Source: Terriglobia bacterium (GTDB taxonomy: Bacteria > Acidobacteriota > Terriglobia > Acidiferrales > UBA7541). From it: 64,000 nucleotides of DNA. Positions 35,822 through 44,260 of this stretch are shown piece by piece. The notes below the pieces were generated by a model, which saw only the letters and a list, made by a program, of their open reading frames with translations, had not been told where the DNA came from and made no database searches. How positions within the stretch are numbered: the stretch's first letter is position 1; each line of letters opens with the position of its first letter. The stretch is from the NCBI GenBank assembly GCA_020073485.1, contig JAIQFB010000006.1, positions 62,001-126,000 of the forward strand, read 5' to 3'. Both the position numbers and the translations under genes were made by a program.

Positions 35822-37441
35822 TCAAGACGCCGCTTTTCCCACCACGTCCAGACGGTCGTACGCAGGCAGCGTGAGGAAGTCGACAAACCGCGGCGACTGG
35901 ATCAGGTCGCGCAGAATGGCCGCAGCATCGTTGTAGCGGCTGGCTTTGAACTGCGCCTCGCCCACGGCTTGCTGCACCTTGGCCAGTTCCTCGTCGATGG
36001 TCTTGAGGCACAACTCGAGAGTGACGGTCCGGCCATCGCTCAGCTTCGCCTTGTGGTGGATCCACTGCCAGAGTTGGGCGCGGCTGATTTCCGCCGTGGC
36101 CGCGTCCTCCATCAAGTTAAACAGGGGAACGCATCCAATGCCGCGCAGCCAGGATTCCAGATAGCCCAGGCCCACGGCGATATTCTGCCGGAGTCCCGCT
36201 TCCGTGATGTCGCCCTTAGGCACGGTCAGCAGATCCGCGGCCGTGGCATGGAAGTCCTCGAGCTTGCGGTCGATCTGGTTGGCCTTGGGCATGTACTTGT
36301 CAAAAACTTCCTTGGCGATGCCCACGAGTCCCGGATGCGCCACCCATGTGCCGTCGTGGCCGATGGATGCTTCGCGTTCCTTGTCGGCGCGGACCTGGTC
36401 CATCGAAATCTTATTCAACTCGACGTCCCGCTTGTTGGGGATGTATGCGGACATGCCGCCCATGCCGTGCACTTCGCGGTTGTGGCAGGTCTTGATCAAC
36501 AGCTTGGCATAGGAACTCATGAAATGAGTGGCCATGGTCACTTTGCCGCGATCTGGCAGCACATCGGCGGCATCGTTCGCGAACTTCTTGATGAAGCTGA
36601 AAATGTAATCCCAGCGTCCGGCGTTCAACCCGGAGGAATGTTCGCGCAGTTCATACAGGATTTCGTCCATCTCAAACGCCGCCAGGATGGTTTCGATCAG
36701 GACTGTGGCCTTGATCGTGCCGCGCTTGATTCCCAGGGTCTCCTGCGAGTGCAGGAAAATATCGTTCCACAGACGCGCTTCCAGGTGGCTTTCCATCTTG
36801 GGCAGATAGAAATAGGGGCCGGTGCCTCGCGCGAGCTGCTCCTTCGCGTTGTGCCAGAAAAATAACCCGAAATCGAACAGGGATCCTGACATCGGCCGGC
36901 CGTCGACGATGACGTGCTTTTCCGGCAGGTGCCAGCCGCGCGGGCGCACCAGCATGACAGCGATCTTGTCATTCAACTTGTAGGCTTTGCCGCTGGTGGG
37001 ATCGGAGTAGGTGATCGTCTTGCGCACGGCGTCCTTCAGGTTCACGTGGCCTTCGATCAGGTTGCTCCAGGTCGGGGTGTTGGCGTCCTCGAAATCCGCC
37101 ATGTACACGCTGGCGCCCGAGTTCAATGCGTTGATGACCATCTTGCGGTCCACCGGGCCGGTGATTTCCACGCGGCGGTCCAGCAAATCCGCGGGCAGCG
37201 GAGAGACCGTCCACTTGGCGCTGCGGATATCGGCGGTTTGGGGCAGAAAATCGGGGCGTTCCCCGGCTTCGATGCGCAGTTGCCGCGCGGTGCGCGCCGC
37301 CAGCAGTTCGCGGCGCTTGGGGCCGAACCGGCGTTCCAGGTCCACCACAAATTGCAAAGCTTCCGGCGTCAAGATTTCATCTTGTTGGCTGGCAATGCCG
37401 GTAATTTCCACGCCAGGCAGTTGATTCGGTTTGGAATTCAT
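35822..37441 (-). CDS. aceB: Malate synthase A
   Basis: A 539-aa enzyme condensing glyoxylate and acetyl-CoA to malate. The family signature [16 protein letters not shown] matches the malate synthase pattern exactly, and [26 protein letters not shown] and [16 protein letters not shown] are as in AceB. Length is normal for the A form. GAGGGG lies 6 nt before the ATG. Two direct GGTACCC copies 11 bp apart lie 42-59 nt upstream. No isocitrate lyase is seen in the window, so glyoxylate could come from the glyoxylate shunt elsewhere or from local 2-hydroxyacid/amine oxidation (inference). Confidence 0.97.
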   Translation of the reverse strand: MNSKPNQLPGVEITGIASQQDEILTPEALQFVVDLERRFGPKRRELLAARTARQLRIEAGERPDFLPQTADIRSAKWTVSPLPADLLDRRVEITGPVDRKMVINALNSGASVYMADFEDANTPTWSNLIEGHVNLKDAVRKTITYSDPTSGKAYKLNDKIAVMLVRPRGWHLPEKHVIVDGRPMSGSLFDFGLFFWHNAKEQLARGTGPYFYLPKMESHLEARLWNDIFLHSQETLGIKRGTIKATVLIETILAAFEMDEILYELREHSSGLNAGRWDYIFSFIKKFANDAADVLPDRGKVTMATHFMSSYAKLLIKTCHNREVHGMGGMSAYIPNKRDVELNKISMDQVRADKEREASIGHDGTWVAHPGLVGIAKEVFDKYMPKANQIDRKLEDFHATAADLLTVPKGDITEAGLRQNIAVGLGYLESWLRGIGCVPLFNLMEDAATAEISRAQLWQWIHHKAKLSDGRTVTLELCLKTIDEELAKVQQAVGEAQFKASRYNDAAAILRDLIQSPRFVDFLTLPAYDRLDVVGKAAS

Positions 37442-37703
37442 CGCGTACCCCTCTGATGGAAGTTCAAAAATTTAATTTGTTTGGGTACCAAGCGGGTACC
37501 TAAATGGTTGCCATACGCAGCCGCTGCGCAAAGATGAGCAGACCTAATCGCACAGAACCTGGACGGTAGCTTACCAGTTTAAGATGAAAATCACCTGAAT
37601 GTTTTTTCACGCGGAAGGGGCGCGAAGATATATTTTCTCTCTTGCCCGCGGGCTCGAAAAAAATCAATCCGCGGCTGCTCTGGTTGCCGAAAAACTCAAA
37701 ACG
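37442..37703 (-). promoter_or_regulatory. Malate synthase upstream region with direct repeats
   Basis: On the minus strand GGTACCC occurs at plus positions 37494-37500 and 37483-37489, an 11-bp period, one helical turn, just upstream of the aceB ribosome site. This is a candidate operator. The rest of the interval shows no gene. Confidence 0.4.
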
Positions 37704-37787
37704 CCGTCATTCCGAGCGAAGCGAGGAATCCCTCTTTCTTTTCATTTCCAATCGAGGAGGGATTCCTCGCTTCGCTCGGAATGACGG
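37704..37787. repeat. Interspersed inverted repeat (CATTCCGAGCGAAGCGAGG family)
   Basis: Perfect 30-nt arms at 37704-37733 and 37758-37787 around a 24-nt loop. The arm sequence is of a kind widespread in unrelated bacterial genomes. It lies 25 nt past the stop of the FAD/Fe-S dehydrogenase, with T-rich sequence after it on the minus strand, so it may also terminate that transcript. Confidence 0.85.
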
Positions 37788-37812
37788 AAAATTCGGATCT
37801 CGCGCGGACACC

Positions 37813-40785
37813 CTATCCTCCGCCCAATTTGCCTCTGAGCCCCAGGCGCAGAACCTCCGCCAGATGCAGCGCTCGCCGTCCAGTGGCGTGCTGGATTTGT
37901 TCCCGGCAGCTGAACCCGTCCGAGACGATTAGGGTGTCGGCGGGCGTGTCGCGCACAGCCGGCATGAGCACGCGCTCGCCCACGGCCTGCGACACTTCAT
38001 ACTTGTCTTTCTCGAATCCGAATGGGCCCGCCATCCCGCAGCACCCAGCATCGGGCGAGCGCAACTCCAGGCCCATTTTCTTCAGGAGGGATTCTTCGTC
38101 GCTCATTTTCATCACCGCTTTGTGGTGGCAGTGGCCGTGCAGTAGCGCCTTCCCGCCAAGCGCGGGAGGTTGATAGCCGGGCACCTTGCGCTCCAGAAAC
38201 TCACTGAGCAGGAACGTTTGCTCCCGCAACTTGGTGGCGCGCGCGTCTGACGGAAACAGATTGCGCAGTTCGTCGCGAAACACGGACGCGCAACTGGGCT
38301 CGAGTACAACGATCGGAATGCCAGCATCGATCTGCGCGCTTAGGGACGTCATCACGTGTTGCAGATATTTCTTGGCCTCGTCGAGCAAACCGAAATCGTA
38401 CAGCGGCCTGCCGCAGCACAAGTGCGTCTGCGGCACGCGGGCAGTGAACCCGGCGTCCTGCAGGACTTCCACGGCAGCCTGGCCTGTATCGGGATGAAAA
38501 TAATTATTGAATGTGTCGGCCCACAAAATCACTTCGCCTCTTTGCGTTGTAGACATGGGCGAAGATGGAATGCCTCCGGTGATGCCGGGCACTTCATTTC
38601 TGCATGCCCATTCCTGGAACGTGGCGGGAGCAAAGCGCGGCACGCTCCGCTGCGGCGCCAGATGCAAAATGCTCTGTAAGATCTGGCGGAGGCCCGGCGC
38701 ATTGTTGAAAAAGTTGACCAGGCGCGGGGCCATGGATCCAATTTCCGCCCAGCGGTCGATCATCCCGAAGGCATACATGTGCAGCGGTCGGCTTTTCTTC
38801 TCGTAATAATGCGAGAGAAATTCTGACTTGTACGTGGCCATGTCGACATTGGTTGGGCATTCCGACTTGCAGGCCTTGCAGGAGAGACACAGATCGAGCG
38901 TCTGCCGGACGTCTTCGTCGTTCCATCCGCCCTTCACCACTTCGCCTTGCAGCGCTTCGAAGAGCATGCGCGCGCGGCCGCGCGTGCTGTGCTTTTCCTC
39001 GAGCGTCACCATGTAGCTGGGGCACATCGCCCCGGTATCGTGCTTGCGGCATTCCCCCAGGCCGATGCATCGCTCGGCAGCGCTGGCAAACGAGCCGCCG
39101 TCGTCGGGAAACTGGAAATGCGTTTTGGGATTGAGCGGCTTGTAGTCCGCGCCCAGGCGCAGGTTCTCGGTGGGCAAGTACGCGTTCACCACCTTGTTCG
39201 GATTCATGCGGTTGGCGGGATCCCACGCCGATTTGAATTCGATGAACGCCTTCATCAGCTCCGGCCCGAACATCTTCGGCAGCAGCGCGCCGCGCGATTG
39301 GCCGTCGCCGTGTTCCCCCGAAAGAGAGCCGCCGTAGCTCACAACGATATCGGCGGCGCGCTCGACGAATTCTCCATAGGCGCGAATTCCGGTTTCGCTT
39401 TGCAGATCGAAAGTGACGCGCATGTGGATGCAGCCGTGCCCGAAATGTCCGTAAAACTGCGCGGTGTAATGGTATTCGTCGAGAAGCTTGCGAATGTCGC
39501 GCAAGTAGCCGCCCAATTTTTCCGGCGCCACAGCCGCGTCATCCCACCCTTCCCATTGTTTCGGCGTGCCGGGCGCGGCGGAGGCCGATCGCGCCCCGGA
39601 CTCGCGAATCTTCCAAATCAGTTTCGATTCGCTTTGCGTGTAGAGCCGCATCGCGGGAGGATTGGTGGTCGCTTTCAGCGTCTCCATCAATTGCCGAGCC
39701 ATTTGATCGGCCTGCTTCGGGTCGTTGGATCCGAATTCCACCAGCAGCGTGCCCCGGCCCGCGGGCAGAAGCTCCAGGTTCGGCGCTCCCTTGCGTTTTA
39801 ATCCGTCGACAATGCTTCCTTCAAACCCTTCGAGGCCGATCGGATTGAACGGAAGAATTTCCGGAACGTGATCGGCCGCCGAAAAAGCGTCTTCGTAACC
39901 AAGCCCCACAAGCACGCGATACTGCGGGCTTTCGATCAATTTCAATTTTGCTTCGAGAACGATCGCGCACGTGCCCTCGGTGCCGACCAGGGCGCGCGCC
40001 ACGTTGAATCCATTTTCCGGCAGGAGTTCATCGAGGTTGTAGCCGGAAACGCGCCGCGGAATTTTCGGATATTTTGCGCGGACCTGTTGGCCATACTGGT
40101 CGCGAATTCCTCGCAGCGTGGAGTAGATCGCGCCGCGCCGCCCTCCCTGCTTGATGATGGATTCGATCTGGCCCTCATCCAATTCCGGGCCCACGGTCAT
40201 CTGCGTGCCGTCGGAAAGCAGGATGCGCAACTCCAGAACATTGTCGACCGTTTTTCCCGCCAGCAGGGAATGCGTGCCGCAGGAATTGTTTCCGATCATG
40301 CCCCCGAGCGTGCAGCGGCTGTGCGTGGAAGGATCTGGGCCGAACGTCAGGTGGTGCTGCTCGGCCTTGCCGCGCAGCGTATCGAGGACCACGCCGGGCT
40401 GTACGCGCGCGAATCGCCCCTGCGGGTCCAGCTCCAGAATCTTGTTCATGTACTTGGTGAAATCGAGCACCACGGCGACGTTGCAGGATTGCCCGGCGAG
40501 GCTGGTGCCGGCGCCGCGCGGCAAGATCGGCGCGCCGAATTTCGCGCATGCGGCCACCGTCGCGATCACATCGTTGTCATCGCGCGGCACCACCAGGCCG
40601 ATGGGCACCTGGCGGTAGTTCGAGCCGTCGCTCGCATACATCGCGCGGCTGCCGCGGTCGAAGCGCACTTCGCCTTTTATCGTGCGTTTCAGTTCGTTCT
40701 CGAGTTCCGCCGCCTGCGCGAACGAATCGACGGGCTTGCCATGGGAGCTGAGCGGTAGGGGAGCGGAAATCTGCACTGTGCTCAT
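37813..40785 (-). CDS. FAD-linked oxidase fused to 4Fe-4S and CCG domains (YdiJ/D-2-hydroxyglutarate or D-lactate dehydrogenase type)
   Basis: A 990-aa cytoplasmic redox enzyme. FAD_binding_4 covers about residues 55-200 (PRGAGTSLAGQS, GGMIGNNSCGTHS). The FAD-oxidase C domain covers about 220-550 (GHGCIHMRVTF, GGSLSGEHGDGQS). A 4Fe-4S module follows (CIGLGECRKHDTGAMCPSY; CLSCKACKSECP), and two CCG motifs end the protein (HLCCGRPLYDFG; GCCGMAGPFG). It combines GlcD- and GlcF-like parts in one chain, as in YdiJ, which oxidises D-2-hydroxyglutarate. Glycolate or D-lactate are alternatives. Electrons likely go to quinone. The neighbours malate synthase and MmgE/PrpD fit hydroxyacid catabolism. 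Confidence 0.92.
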   Translation of the reverse strand: MSTVQISAPLPLSSHGKPVDSFAQAAELENELKRTIKGEVRFDRGSRAMYASDGSNYRQVPIGLVVPRDDNDVIATVAACAKFGAPILPRGAGTSLAGQSCNVAVVLDFTKYMNKILELDPQGRFARVQPGVVLDTLRGKAEQHHLTFGPDPSTHSRCTLGGMIGNNSCGTHSLLAGKTVDNVLELRILLSDGTQMTVGPELDEGQIESIIKQGGRRGAIYSTLRGIRDQYGQQVRAKYPKIPRRVSGYNLDELLPENGFNVARALVGTEGTCAIVLEAKLKLIESPQYRVLVGLGYEDAFSAADHVPEILPFNPIGLEGFEGSIVDGLKRKGAPNLELLPAGRGTLLVEFGSNDPKQADQMARQLMETLKATTNPPAMRLYTQSESKLIWKIRESGARSASAAPGTPKQWEGWDDAAVAPEKLGGYLRDIRKLLDEYHYTAQFYGHFGHGCIHMRVTFDLQSETGIRAYGEFVERAADIVVSYGGSLSGEHGDGQSRGALLPKMFGPELMKAFIEFKSAWDPANRMNPNKVVNAYLPTENLRLGADYKPLNPKTHFQFPDDGGSFASAAERCIGLGECRKHDTGAMCPSYMVTLEEKHSTRGRARMLFEALQGEVVKGGWNDEDVRQTLDLCLSCKACKSECPTNVDMATYKSEFLSHYYEKKSRPLHMYAFGMIDRWAEIGSMAPRLVNFFNNAPGLRQILQSILHLAPQRSVPRFAPATFQEWACRNEVPGITGGIPSSPMSTTQRGEVILWADTFNNYFHPDTGQAAVEVLQDAGFTARVPQTHLCCGRPLYDFGLLDEAKKYLQHVMTSLSAQIDAGIPIVVLEPSCASVFRDELRNLFPSDARATKLREQTFLLSEFLERKVPGYQPPALGGKALLHGHCHHKAVMKMSDEESLLKKMGLELRSPDAGCCGMAGPFGFEKDKYEVSQAVGERVLMPAVRDTPADTLIVSDGFSCREQIQHATGRRALHLAEVLRLGLRGKLGGG

Positions 40786-40896
40786 AATTTAATTGGGACG
40801 ATTTAGCGGTCCTGTTCTGTCTTTACTTACAAGAATCGTGCGGATTACGAGCTTCCGGCCGCGATCACGCACCGCACTTTCGGCGCGTTCCGGTGT

Positions 40897-40962
40897 CACA
40901 GGCTTCAGCCTGTGCGGTTTTGATTCTCTTATTTCTAAATTTCGCGCAGGCTAAAGCCTGTG
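40897..40962. repeat. REP-like doublet
   Basis: A perfect palindrome CACAGGCTTCAGCCTGTG (40897-40914) is followed by a diverged inverted copy with core CAGGCTAAAGCCTG (40947-40960). Outer flanks also match (GGTG.. and ..CCACC). Same family as 13930-14000; here it is downstream of the MmgE/PrpD stop. Confidence 0.8.
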
Positions 40963-40996
40963 CCACCAAATTCAAGAGAATTGCGCGCTTGCGGGA

Positions 40997-42481
40997 TCAG
41001 GCTCGTTGCAGCAAGGGCCGAAGCTCCCGGACATCCTTCACCGTCTCAACATTCAGCATGCGATCGATGAGCTTCGCGGTCTGCCCCTCGCCCAGCACGG
41101 GCGCCATCAAATCGCGCGCCTTCGCGACAACCTCTTCGCGCGACATTGGATTTTCCGGAGTGCCGCGCACGCTTTCCACGCGCTCAATGAGGTTGGTCCC
41201 GTCGTTGAGCGTCACCTCGACGATAGCCACGCGCTTGGGAATCAGTTTTTCCAGGTCCTCGTCGGGGACCAGCTTCACCTTGGCGCGAACGCGCAGCACC
41301 TCCGGGTCCTGCATGCGCGGCTTGTCATGCGCCGCCTTGAACGACGCGGTCTTGTCGATCAGCATCACCGCGACCATGTGCTGCAGGCAAATGTCGGGCA
41401 TCTCGCGGTTGTTCACCGTGTAGGCCGCGCTGGTGGCCGCCCGCACCACCACTTCCTTCACCTGATCGGGCTCGAACGGATGCCGCTTCAAAATAATTTG
41501 CAGCGCATCGAGCGGCGACTGGATCGGCCCGCCGGTGGTCCAGCGTTTCAGGGTTGTCAGGGTGATCTCGAATCGTTCGCCGAGCTTGTCGATCATCGCC
41601 GCCGGATCGCCCTTCGGGGCGTACGACGCCACGAAATTATCCGGGCCCGAGAGCACATCGTTAACGCCGGTCCAGCCCATCTGAATCATCAGCGCGGCGG
41701 TAACGGCGTTGCGGGCGCCCATACCTCCGAATACGAATCCCTTTTCGATATGTTCGGTGTCGCGGCGCCAAACCGGGATCCCGGCCCCGGCTTGCTGCGT
41801 GCCGTAGTCGATCAGCCATCGCATCTGCTGCTGATTCAGGCTCAGCGCGCAGCCGGCGGCCGCGCACGAACCCATCGTTCCCACCAGGTTGTGCGTGTCT
41901 TTCAGCACGCCTTCGCCGACGGTCTTGAAGGCGCGCATGCCAATGTCGTAGCCGAGCGTGACCGCCCGCAGAAAATGAGTTCCGCCGATGCCGGCCTTCT
42001 CGCCCAGCGCCAGCACGGTGGGCACGATCGAGCTGCCGGGATGCGCTCCGCCGCCGGTGTAATCGTCGTCGGTCTCGTCGGAGTGGGCCAGTTCACCGTT
42101 CACAATGACCGCTTCGATCGGCCCGCAGAGCAGCTTCGAGGCGACGACCGTGTAGCCTTTTTCCTCGGTGAATGTTTTCGCGAATTTCAGTGCCTGAATT
42201 CCGGGCGGCAGCTCCGACCCCGACACCATCGCGGCAAACGTGTCCAGGATGTGATGCTTGGCCTCCTCGACGACCGCATCGGGCAGCGCGCGGTCGCGCG
42301 CTTCGCTCATGTATTTGCTGAGCGCGGCCATCACCGGGCTGATGTCCTGCGCGTAAAGTTCGGTACCGAGGGGAAGCCCCGTGGCGGCAACCACCCAGGC
42401 GGCCCGCTGCAGAACCTCGCGGCGAGTCAGTCTCGCGGGAAAGCTTTTCGCAAGCTTGTCCGAACCTTGTTCCAGTTTCAA
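40997..42481 (-). CDS. MmgE/PrpD family protein with a Tat signal
   Basis: A 494-aa protein. After SFPARLTRREVLQRAAWV a hydrophobic AATGLPLGTELYAQ stretch forms a Tat-type signal. The mature part follows the MmgE/PrpD family (2-methylcitrate dehydratase, cis-aconitate decarboxylase, iminodisuccinate epimerase): VEEAKHHILDTFAAMVSGSE, NGELAHSDETDDDY with the conserved His-x-x-Glu/Asp region, and HPGSSIVPTVLALGE. No ATG is near; a TTG at 42481 with a GGCGGAG site about 12 nt upstream is my best start. Family members are usually cytosolic, so export is unusual. It is divergent from the MFS transporter at 42741. Confidence 0.82.
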   Translation of the reverse strand: MKLEQGSDKLAKSFPARLTRREVLQRAAWVVAATGLPLGTELYAQDISPVMAALSKYMSEARDRALPDAVVEEAKHHILDTFAAMVSGSELPPGIQALKFAKTFTEEKGYTVVASKLLCGPIEAVIVNGELAHSDETDDDYTGGGAHPGSSIVPTVLALGEKAGIGGTHFLRAVTLGYDIGMRAFKTVGEGVLKDTHNLVGTMGSCAAAGCALSLNQQQMRWLIDYGTQQAGAGIPVWRRDTEHIEKGFVFGGMGARNAVTAALMIQMGWTGVNDVLSGPDNFVASYAPKGDPAAMIDKLGERFEITLTTLKRWTTGGPIQSPLDALQIILKRHPFEPDQVKEVVVRAATSAAYTVNNREMPDICLQHMVAVMLIDKTASFKAAHDKPRMQDPEVLRVRAKVKLVPDEDLEKLIPKRVAIVEVTLNDGTNLIERVESVRGTPENPMSREEVVAKARDLMAPVLGEGQTAKLIDRMLNVETVKDVRELRPLLQRA

Positions 42482-42740
42482 GATTGTTTTTTCTCCGCCG
42501 AGAAATATACACCCGGAAGGATTCGAGAGAAATGCTGATTTCACCGTCGAAAAACTATTGCCCCGCGTGGCGCCGCAGTGTATATCTGACGGAATAAGAT
42601 TTTGAAAAGATGGACGGACCACAGCTCTTCCACGGCGGCCGTCCTGGGAACGTCTTCGTAGAACCCGTGATAGGACTCAGGGTTGGACTTGGACGAACAA
42701 TCGCGCACGTGTGGTTAGAATTGAATCGGGGGAATGGCCG
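42482..42740. promoter_or_regulatory. Divergent control region between MmgE/PrpD and MFS genes
   Basis: A 259-nt interval with no gene that must serve both directions. A GGGGGAA ribosome site (42728-42734) belongs to the MFS gene. No convincing promoter pair was found. Confidence 0.4.
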
Positions 42741-44096
42741 ATGAATAGTCCGGGCGAGTCCAGAGCAAGTTACGAGCGCTGGTTGGTGCTGTTCCTTCTT
42801 TGCCTGATGTACCTCATCACCTATCTGGACCGCGTGAGCATGGCCAACACGGCTTCCATGATCACCAAGGAGTTCGGCTTCAGCAAGGTCCAGATGGGAA
42901 TTATCTTCAGCGCTTTCATCTGGTCTTACTCCCTGTTCCAGGTGCCCGGCGGCTGGCTTGGCGACCGCTTCGGGCCGCGCAAAGTCCTGTCGACCATCAT
43001 GGGTTACCGCACGGTGATCGCCCTGGTGACCACTCTTTCCATCGGCTTCAAATCGTTCTGGGCGGTTCGCTTTGCCCTGGGCGTGGGCGAGGCCGGCGCA
43101 TTTCCCACCGCTACGCGCGCCATGCAGATGTGGTACCCGCGCGATGAGCGCGGCTTCGTGCAGGGCATCAGCCACGCCGCCAGCCGCTTTGGCGCAGCCA
43201 TTGGCCCTCCGGTCGCCGTGGCCATCATGATTCATTACGGCTGGCGATCCGTTTTTTATGTCATCGGCGTCCTCAGTTTGCTTTGGTCTATTCTCTACAT
43301 GCTGGTGTACCGCAACATGCCGGAGGAACACCACCGCGTCAGCCGCGCCGAACTGGCGCGCATCCGAGGCCTGGATGCAAGCGGCGAGATCAAAAAGGCC
43401 AATGTGGCCAGGCGCCCGAAAGTTCCCTGGAGCGTGCTGCTCAAGCACGGAAACATGTGGGCCGTGATGTGCGCCTATGCCGCCTATATTTATTCCCTGT
43501 GGTTCTTTCTTTCGTGGCTGCCTTCCTACTTGATCGAATACCGCAAGTTCACGCAGATCAAAACAGGTTTCTATGCTTCGCTGCCGCTGGCCGCGGGCGT
43601 TTTGGGAGACGCGTTCGGCGGCTGGCTTACCGACAAGTTGTACATAAGAACGAATAACCTCAGATTTTCCCGCCGCTCGGTGGCCATCACGGCCATGCTG
43701 GGGTGCGGCACGTCGACGATGTTCGCCGCCTTGTCGGCAAGTCCGTTCACGGCGCTCATCTTCCTGACCATCGCGATGTTCTTCCTGGAAATGACCATCG
43801 GCCCCGCTTGGGCTGTGCCCATGGACATCGGCGGCGAATTTTCCGGCACCGTATCGGGGATGATGAACATGGGCGGACAATTTGTCGGGGCGCTGTCGCC
43901 CACCGTTTTCGGATATCTGGTGTCCAAGGGATCCTGGGTCGCACCGTTCGGTGTCTCCGCCGGCTTGCTGTTCATCGGCGCGGCCATCTGGGCGTTCTGG
44001 ATCGATCCGGAGCAGTCGGTGATTGACAGGGGCGCGGGGCCGGTCGGTGCAGGAGGCGGCACGATTCCTGTCCCGGCGGCTGCGGCGAATCGATGA
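42741..44096 (+). CDS. MFS transporter, anion:cation symporter (sugar-acid type)
   Basis: A 451-aa protein with about 12 membrane segments. The opening YLITYLDRVSMANTASMITKEFGFSKVQMG and loop GGWLGDRFGPRKVL, followed by GVGEAGAFPTATRAM, are hallmarks of the ACS family (hexuronate, galactonate, phthalate, tartrate transporters). It probably imports an organic or sugar acid with protons. ATG 42741 was chosen over GTG 42711 because of the ribosome site and family N terminus. Its divergent partner, the MmgE/PrpD protein, may act on the same acid (inference). Confidence 0.9.
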   Translation: MNSPGESRASYERWLVLFLLCLMYLITYLDRVSMANTASMITKEFGFSKVQMGIIFSAFIWSYSLFQVPGGWLGDRFGPRKVLSTIMGYRTVIALVTTLSIGFKSFWAVRFALGVGEAGAFPTATRAMQMWYPRDERGFVQGISHAASRFGAAIGPPVAVAIMIHYGWRSVFYVIGVLSLLWSILYMLVYRNMPEEHHRVSRAELARIRGLDASGEIKKANVARRPKVPWSVLLKHGNMWAVMCAYAAYIYSLWFFLSWLPSYLIEYRKFTQIKTGFYASLPLAAGVLGDAFGGWLTDKLYIRTNNLRFSRRSVAITAMLGCGTSTMFAALSASPFTALIFLTIAMFFLEMTIGPAWAVPMDIGGEFSGTVSGMMNMGGQFVGALSPTVFGYLVSKGSWVAPFGVSAGLLFIGAAIWAFWIDPEQSVIDRGAGPVGAGGGTIPVPAAAANR

Positions 44097-44157
44097 TGAT
44101 TGGCGCGCGCGAGCTTTGTAAAAATGCTGTTAGCCACGCCGAAAAGCTGATTTAAGA

Positions 44158-44186
44158 TTGACACTCCGGTACGCTTGGTATACGAA
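44158..44186 (+). promoter_or_regulatory. Candidate sigma-70 promoter for the heme/propeller operon
   Basis: A perfect TTGACA (44158-44163) is followed by TATACG (44179-44184, 15-nt spacer) or TACGAA (44181-44186, 17-nt spacer), about 75 nt before the ATG at 44261. The -35 is strong; the -10 choice is unsure. Confidence 0.5.
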
Positions 44187-44260
44187 TTTATGAAGGCTTC
44201 AGAAGTCTTGCACCAATTATATTCCATGGGCGGAAGTCCAACGGGGAGCGGGAGTATCTC

